Shown here: positions 14,957 to 19,118 of the stretch, piece by piece
Position numbering within the stretch: position 1 is the stretch's first letter
Layout of the letters: every line of letters starts with the position of its first letter
Assembly (NCBI GenBank): GCA_035267045.1
Contig: DATFMH010000223.1
Coordinates: 1 to 19,118, forward strand
DNA from: DATFMH01 sp035267045
GTDB lineage: Bacteria; Bacteroidota; Rhodothermia; Balneolales; DATFMH01
Length of the DNA: 19,118 bases
Direction: 5' to 3'
Notes under the pieces: generated by a model
What the model saw: only the letters and a program-made list of their open reading frames with translations
What the model was told of the DNA's origin: nothing
Database searches by the model: none
Program-made: the position numbers and the translations under genes

Positions 14957-16390
14957 TTAACGGATCAATTCAAGAAAAGTTTCGAGGTCTTCATTTAATT
15001 CAAGTCTTTTTTTTGCCCGTGTTATGGCAACATATAACAAATTTATTTCTTCAGGATCCGCACTGTGGGCATCCATAATGGAATCATCTTTGACAAGGTG
15101 GATAAAGTCATCAACGAGTTTAACATTATCGAATTCCAGTCCTTTTGCTTTATGTGTCGTCGTTAGAATAATATCCGCCTTGTATGGATCATCGATTGTA
15201 TTCTCTTTGATCCTCTTAATTAAATCCGGTATATCGGTATTCCTATAGGTATCGGCAACCTTTGAGAGGCTAAGCAGTTCAAAATCATCGACCCCTTTGG
15301 CATATTCTTTTAGTGATTCCATATCATTGAATCGCTTCAGGAATGAATCGCGAACTTTATCAGGTCTTCCTTGCGTAAGGTAATAGGCGTCTTTAATGGA
15401 TTGAAAAGCCAATCCCTGCGTTCCCAGGTAGGCAAGAGAATGTTTCCGATGATGGATAACCGCTTCGTCAAAAAGTCCGGCATTGGTACGGGCAATGATT
15501 GTATAAGGTATGGTAACGTTATCTAATGTACCTGTTTCTCCTTTGCCTTTAATGCGGTGTAATTCTCCCTTAAAACTTTGTAGTATCTTATTGGCCAGAT
15601 CGGCTATCGTCTGATTAAACCTGAAGGAATGCGTAAGGTAGCTGACCTTTGTAGACTCCATATTCTCCATGGCATCTATGGCACCACGAAAACTATATAT
15701 CTGTTGATGAGGATCGCCGACTAAAATACGCGCTGTTTTTTGTTCATTCAAAAGAGCAGAAGTTACAGGATTGGTGTCCTGGGCTTCATCCAGAAGTATT
15801 CCATCATACGACAACCTTGGATGCGATAATTGGAATAGTTTCAGGTAACCATCGTGCGGCATAAGAATATCTGCATTATCCGGATTTTGCATTTTCTCCC
15901 ATAGTTTATTCGCGTAACCGGGAATATCCGGACCGTTTTGATAACCTGTGGTGCCACGATAAGCAATTGGAATATGATCTTCACGTATTTTTTGATCAGG
16001 CGAAACCAGAAAGTTTTGGACGGTATCGAGAATGGTTTTTGCCGTATCATAACGTTTGAAACCGAAGACATCGGCAACAGTGTGAACACGCGGATTCCCG
16101 ATTTTATGTTTATAGTGCTTTCCGAATGACGGAAATGCGAGCGCGTGAGCTGTACGGCAACGAACATTTCCCGGGAACTTCTGTTGCGCATCCAGTTGCA
16201 TACTCTTATTAAAAGCTATATAAAGGTATTGTTTATCGGGACGATTTAAGGCATATGACGCCAGTGTCGTTGTTTTTCCGGTACCGGCAAATGCAAATAT
16301 TTTAAGTATATCGTTCCTGCTCAAAGGAATTCGAACGATCTCTTTTTGTTCTTTTGTTAATTTGCTACGATTACGTCTGCGGGATGACAA
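14957..16390 (-). CDS. SF1 helicase of the UvrD/Fbh1 type
   Basis: This 477-residue ATPase has the full superfamily 1A helicase motif set: Q-motif LTKEQKEIV (11-19), Walker A AGTGKTTT (35-42), Walker B LLDEAQD (199-205), motif III GDPHQQIYSFRGA (225-237), motif IV LTHSFRF (252-258), motif V TTHKAKGLEF (411-420) and motif VI LLYVAITRAKKRL (451-463). FxFAGTGKTTTL and LTHSFRFNQTIADLANKIL are closer to Fbh1 than to classic UvrD. At 477 residues it is far shorter than UvrD (about 720), with reduced 1B/2B insertions. Fbh1 enzymes unwind DNA and remove recombinase filaments; a role in recombination control is inferred. Only a TTG start (16390) is available after the upstream in-frame stop. The CrtZ-like gene is divergent, 88 bp away. 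Confidence 0.9.
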   Translation of the reverse strand: MSSRRRNRSKLTKEQKEIVRIPLSRNDILKIFAFAGTGKTTTLASYALNRPDKQYLYIAFNKSMQLDAQQKFPGNVRCRTAHALAFPSFGKHYKHKIGNPRVHTVADVFGFKRYDTAKTILDTVQNFLVSPDQKIREDHIPIAYRGTTGYQNGPDIPGYANKLWEKMQNPDNADILMPHDGYLKLFQLSHPRLSYDGILLDEAQDTNPVTSALLNEQKTARILVGDPHQQIYSFRGAIDAMENMESTKVSYLTHSFRFNQTIADLANKILQSFKGELHRIKGKGETGTLDNVTIPYTIIARTNAGLFDEAVIHHRKHSLAYLGTQGLAFQSIKDAYYLTQGRPDKVRDSFLKRFNDMESLKEYAKGVDDFELLSLSKVADTYRNTDIPDLIKRIKENTIDDPYKADIILTTTHKAKGLEFDNVKLVDDFIHLVKDDSIMDAHSADPEEINLLYVAITRAKKRLELNEDLETFLELIR

Positions 16391-16478
16391 CGGTATGGTT
16401 TTATTTCAAAATGATTGATCAATTGAAGGCCGTTAATATCATAATTATTCGTACCAATTTCAGATAAAGATTATATCA

Positions 16479-16925
16479 ATGATATTTTTTACCATGTTTT
16501 TATTTTTGGGACTTATCGGGATGGAAATATTCTCATATTTAATTCATCGTTTTCTTTTTCATGGGATTCTGTGGCCGATTCATAAAAGCCATCATATTTC
16601 CGGTCATCATATCTTTGAATTAAATGATGCGTTCTCGGTATTTTTTTCTTTAATCTCCATCGGACTAATATTTTCAGGGGATTCATGGGCATTTCCATTG
16701 GGACTGGGAATGGCCCTTTACGGCCTGCTATACTTTATCATTCATGATATACTTATCCACAAAAGATTTCTCAGAATAACGATCAGCAATCGATTGGTCA
16801 ATCATGTAAAATATGAGCACCAGAACCATCATCAGGTTGTAGATAAAAAAGGCAGGGAGCCGTATGGCCTTTTTGTATTTTTAAAACCGACTGACTTCAA
16901 ACGAAATAAGAATGTTAATGAATGA
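16479..16925 (+). CDS. crtZ: Beta-carotene hydroxylase-like membrane hydroxylase (CrtZ type)
   Basis: This 148-residue membrane protein has the four histidine boxes of CrtZ and the fatty acid hydroxylase superfamily: HRFLFH (His23, His28), HKSHH (His35, His38, His39), HDILIH (His89, His94) and HQNHH (His114, His117, His118). These would hold a di-iron centre. The stretch WPIHKSHHISGHHIFELND followed by AFSVFFSL is typical of CrtZ, which hydroxylates the beta-ionone rings of beta-carotene to give zeaxanthin with O2 and reductant. Four hydrophobic segments are visible, and the length is near the family norm (about 150-175). No other carotenoid genes are in the window, so the pathway would have to be encoded elsewhere. 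The end overlaps the convergent DinB gene by 11 bases. Confidence 0.82.
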   Translation: MIFFTMFLFLGLIGMEIFSYLIHRFLFHGILWPIHKSHHISGHHIFELNDAFSVFFSLISIGLIFSGDSWAFPLGLGMALYGLLYFIIHDILIHKRFLRITISNRLVNHVKYEHQNHHQVVDKKGREPYGLFVFLKPTDFKRNKNVNE

Positions 16926-17505
16926 GAGAAGATTCACTATTACGGATATTATATAAAATCTGTTTTGCCTGCCAGAAATGACGTTTTTGATGAGCGTCAA
17001 TGATTGCCAGCACTTCACTTATACTAAGCTTGATTAATGGCAATAACGGGTGTGCAACTTTTATTTTTCCGAGATGGAGATCAGCTGCTCGTTCCAGTTG
17101 AATTAATATTTCATTCTGTAAGACCAGGAATCCTTCCAGGATGTCCGCTTTATTCATGTTCCCACGGGGTTGAAAGGAACCCGGGGCCTTAAATTTTAAT
17201 TTGAATGGAGGCAGAAGCAACTTTATAAACCATTGAACATAGAAACGGTGCCGGTAGGGGCCCCTGCCTGTCGGACCTTTATCATACGATTCATTTACTA
17301 TATGAATCACCGGATCAAGGTATTGATTACCTGTTACCGTCATGTGGTCATAACATTCGGCTATGTTCCAGGTGTGCGGATCAGGTCTGCGATTAAGATC
17401 ATCTTCACTCAATGGAGTAACAAATGAACGGGCATAATCTCTTGCTGATTCAAATGACTGACGGAAGTAAGAGGATGTATAAGCTGGTCTATGGTAAAAT
17501 TCCAT
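16915..17505 (-). CDS. DinB superfamily protein
   Basis: This 196-residue protein has the DinB four-helix metal-binding layout. TWNIAECYDHM carries the first ligand (His54), and DAHQKRHFWQA near the C terminus carries two more (His172, His176), giving the usual three-His site. The N-terminal helix YFRQSFESARDYARSFVTPLSEDDLNRRPDPHTWNIAE is also typical. DinB-fold proteins include damage-inducible proteins of unknown role and thiol transferases using bacillithiol or mycothiol; which applies here cannot be told. A middle segment (FYVQWFIKLLLPPFKLKFKA) is hydrophobic and basic, and is seen in a subgroup of DinB proteins. There is no signal peptide. The start at 17505 is the first ATG after a short A/T-rich leader. 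Confidence 0.88.
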   Translation of the reverse strand: MEFYHRPAYTSSYFRQSFESARDYARSFVTPLSEDDLNRRPDPHTWNIAECYDHMTVTGNQYLDPVIHIVNESYDKGPTGRGPYRHRFYVQWFIKLLLPPFKLKFKAPGSFQPRGNMNKADILEGFLVLQNEILIQLERAADLHLGKIKVAHPLLPLIKLSISEVLAIIDAHQKRHFWQAKQILYNIRNSESSLIH

Positions 17506-18085
17506 TACCCTGGTTTAATTAGAATGAGGCGAATATATGTAACTTAAAAATAAGGTTTCCGGGTATGATTTTTTTATGAGTTTATGGAATTTTAATTATC
17601 TGCAGTTAGTCTGGAGAATACCTATTTGTGTGATTTATTCCTTATTTAGAAATATTGTTGTCCGGCGAAAAATTTTGCTCAATGGTTCCAATGAGGTAAG
17701 AATCTCATACCCTTATTCGTCTCGTAACTTTCAACGAAGATCCCGAAAGCATGCGGGACCATCAAAGCCGGAACAAAAATTACCGGCGGACGAAAAATGG
17801 GCTAAATCCTTAAAAACTTTATTATCTCGTTATGTCCCTCCTGTGAGTACTATTCACCAAGAAATTTTGTCGTGACCAAGGCGAAGGAAAATTTCGCAGT
17901 TGCTTTTAACGTCCTCAAAATTGAATAATAACTGTATTTACATAACCTTTTTATTAACTAAAAACATAGGTGGTATTTTTATAGTTATCGTGAATAATTC
18001 GGGTTATACAAATAACAGATGTGTTTTTAAAGTATCATAATCATCTTCTTAAATAAACTTCACGTTAATGATAGGAAGAGAGTGT
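17506..18085. other. Poorly coding stretch with one doubtful ORF
   Basis: Apart from a doubtful 99-residue frame, this 580-bp region shows no gene. It contains TCCCGAAAGCATGCGGGA (17742-17759), whose TCCCG/CGGGA ends can pair and which looks like a Bacteroidota intergenic repeat remnant. It also has a weak hairpin of GCGAA with TTCGC (17881-17896). The 200 bp nearest 18085 are A/T-rich and featureless to me. Confidence 0.45.
17576..17875 (+). CDS. Doubtful 99-residue ORF
   Basis: This open frame starts at an ATG after a T-rich run and has no ribosome-binding site. It predicts one weakly hydrophobic stretch (RIPICVIYSLFRNIVV) followed by a basic, low-complexity region and a C-terminal part, ADEKWAKSLKTLLSRYVPPV. 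I recognise no family. The frame crosses a palindromic repeat-like sequence at 17742-17759, which argues that part of it is non-coding. It could be a remnant of a decayed gene or a chance ORF. Divergent genes do not require a promoter through it. Confidence 0.25.
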   Translation: MSLWNFNYLQLVWRIPICVIYSLFRNIVVRRKILLNGSNEVRISYPYSSRNFQRRSRKHAGPSKPEQKLPADEKWAKSLKTLLSRYVPPVSTIHQEILS

Positions 18086-18841
18086 TTAAAACAAATCAAA
18101 AAGTTTCGTCATCGATGTAAATGTAATGATATGAACTCTTTGTTCAGGGTCATCTTCAGACATTTTTATTTTGACATCCCCGGATCCTGTAACCAATCCT
18201 GTTGGAATATATCGTGCATTAACTTTTCTGATTATAAGTCCGCCACTCATCTCATATACCCCGCTTGTACCCATATTTATGATATGTTGATCGATGAGTT
18301 TATGTGTAAAATCACGTGGTTTTATAGAAGTTGTTTCTTTAATATAGTTTCCCTTATAGATCTTGACAGGTTGGGTCTTATTTTGGAGAATTATTTTTGG
18401 ATTCAGAAGATGAGATGGATAACCGATAACAAACAACTCCTCATCCTCCCGGATATCCCCCGTTATCAAATCAGATTGTAGCTTGAAAAATCTGTTTCCG
18501 GCTTTAAAATTTTCGGTCTTTCCAAAACAATACAATGCCAAATCAGAGGTGAAAGTCTCGTTGTCATCCGGATGAAATCGTAATAATTCCGGTTTGTTCA
18601 AAATCAGGATATAATTGGTACCTTCCCATTTTACCACTGTTTTAACAGTATGATTATCTGATTCCGGTTCAACGAGGTGCCGGACGCTCAGGATCCAGAT
18701 ATAGTTATCATATTCAAATAATATACCGTTACCTATGGTATGGATAATAGAGTCATTAGGTTTTTCATAACCACCGCAAACAGGGATGATAGCATTACGA
18801 TATGTTTCAAGATCTTGAGAATGTATTGATAAAGAATGCAT
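18086..18841 (-). CDS. Trypsin-fold serine peptidase-like protein
   Basis: This 251-residue protein has no signal peptide and resembles a chymotrypsin-fold peptidase. GNGILFEYDNYIWILSVRHL places a candidate His55 in the usual 'TA(G/R)H' position, TSDLALYCFG gives Asp100, and GVYEMSGGLI gives Ser199 in an xSGG motif. FVIGYPS (137-143) before it is also a typical strand of the fold. The triad order and spacing (55/100/199) fit, but the usual GxSGG glycine is Glu-Met here, so activity is inferred. If active it would be a cytosolic protease; a peptide-binding, inactive relative is the alternative. The ATG at 18841 lies four bases past the haemoglobin stop, so the two are almost surely co-transcribed. 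Nothing follows closely in the operon. Confidence 0.6.
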   Translation of the reverse strand: MHSLSIHSQDLETYRNAIIPVCGGYEKPNDSIIHTIGNGILFEYDNYIWILSVRHLVEPESDNHTVKTVVKWEGTNYILILNKPELLRFHPDDNETFTSDLALYCFGKTENFKAGNRFFKLQSDLITGDIREDEELFVIGYPSHLLNPKIILQNKTQPVKIYKGNYIKETTSIKPRDFTHKLIDQHIINMGTSGVYEMSGGLIIRKVNARYIPTGLVTGSGDVKIKMSEDDPEQRVHIITFTSMTKLFDLF

Positions 18842-18845
18842 TAGA

Positions 18846-19118
18846 TTAGGATTCTTTTGCGATTAATTCCATTCGGCTGGCAAATGACGTTGCAATATTA
18901 AATGCCATTTGTTTGGCTTGATCAGCGCGGGGCCCTTTGAAAAGTAAATCAACCGTATTGAAAAAAAGCGCGACCCAACGCTCAAAATCATTTAATTTCA
19001 ATGGTAAAGGTAAATGTTGTCGAAATGGACGCCCTTTGTATCGACCGGTTCGGAATAAAATATTAGACCAGAAATCAACCATTTTGGGCAGATGATTATC
19101 CCAATCCGTTTTTGCGAA
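18846..19118 (-). CDS. Group III truncated haemoglobin (5' end outside window)
   Basis: The last 90 residues of a 2-on-2 globin are visible, reading in frame to the window edge. They begin FAKTDWDNHLPKMVDFWSN and continue with TGRYKGRPFRQHLPLPL and FERWVALFFNTVDLLFKGPRA. DWDxHLxxMxDFW and the His of RQHLPLPL, which aligns with the haem-binding F8 His of Campylobacter Ctb, identify group III. Such globins bind O2 or NO, and roles in NO or redox handling are proposed. Roughly the N-terminal third of a normal 125-135-residue chain is missing here. The downstream protease-like gene starts four bases after the stop, so haemoglobin is the upstream gene of a two-gene unit. Confidence 0.88.
   Translation of the reverse strand, partial: FAKTDWDNHLPKMVDFWSNILFRTGRYKGRPFRQHLPLPLKLNDFERWVALFFNTVDLLFKGPRADQAKQMAFNIATSFASRMELIAKES

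Noticed and set aside
1..19118. Defence island, prophage, CRISPR array or integrated element
   Set aside because: No Cas, toxin-antitoxin, restriction, phage structural, integrase or transposase gene and no regularly spaced repeats are visible; the helicase alone is not enough.

Overview
The window is an AT-rich bacterial chromosome segment, most consistent with Bacteroidota or a close relative such as Balneolota. The evidence is the mix of families: DUF4412, YceI, a SPOR-tailed outer-membrane barrel, a CrtZ-like hydroxylase, a group III truncated haemoglobin and DUF3565. Many genes also have weak Shine-Dalgarno sites. The taxonomic call is an inference; there is no rRNA or other marker gene. 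Twenty-two coding regions are described, one of them doubtful. Two run off the window: a lipoprotein (3' end missing at base 1) and a haemoglobin (5' end missing at base 19118).

Layout. 1-4250: a secreted lipoprotein with a decayed M23-like domain, a DUF3565 zinc-motif protein, an FkbM methyltransferase, a GNAT acetyltransferase and a DUF4412 secreted protein. 4700-7000: a run of plus-strand single genes, namely a SAM methyltransferase, a YceI-family lipocalin-like protein and a DUF1579-like secreted protein. 7000-11000: three minus-strand genes, namely phosphoglycerate dehydrogenase (serA-type, with ACT domain), an ATP-grasp protein and a ZIP metal transporter. Two diverged copies of a roughly 250-bp element with terminal inverted repeats lie in this stretch. 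11200-14720: a GerW/YtfJ-like protein, a barrel/coiled-coil/SPOR protein, an internally repeated membrane protein, a small lipoprotein and a small Cys-motif protein. 14950-17500: an Fbh1/UvrD-type helicase divergent from a CrtZ-like hydroxylase, which overlaps a convergent DinB-family protein. 17500-19118: a poorly coding stretch, then a tight two-gene unit of truncated haemoglobin followed by a trypsin-fold protease-like protein.

Most genes look monocistronic, separated by AT-rich spacers of 80-500 bp. The only clear operon is the haemoglobin/protease-like pair, with 4 bp between genes. There is no sign of a phage, CRISPR array, tRNA, rRNA or complete insertion sequence, and no multi-gene defence or biosynthetic cluster. 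The strongest unexplained signals are the MITE-like repeat pair, the haemoglobin/protease-like pairing, and several perfect palindromes in spacers and at one gene's 3' end.
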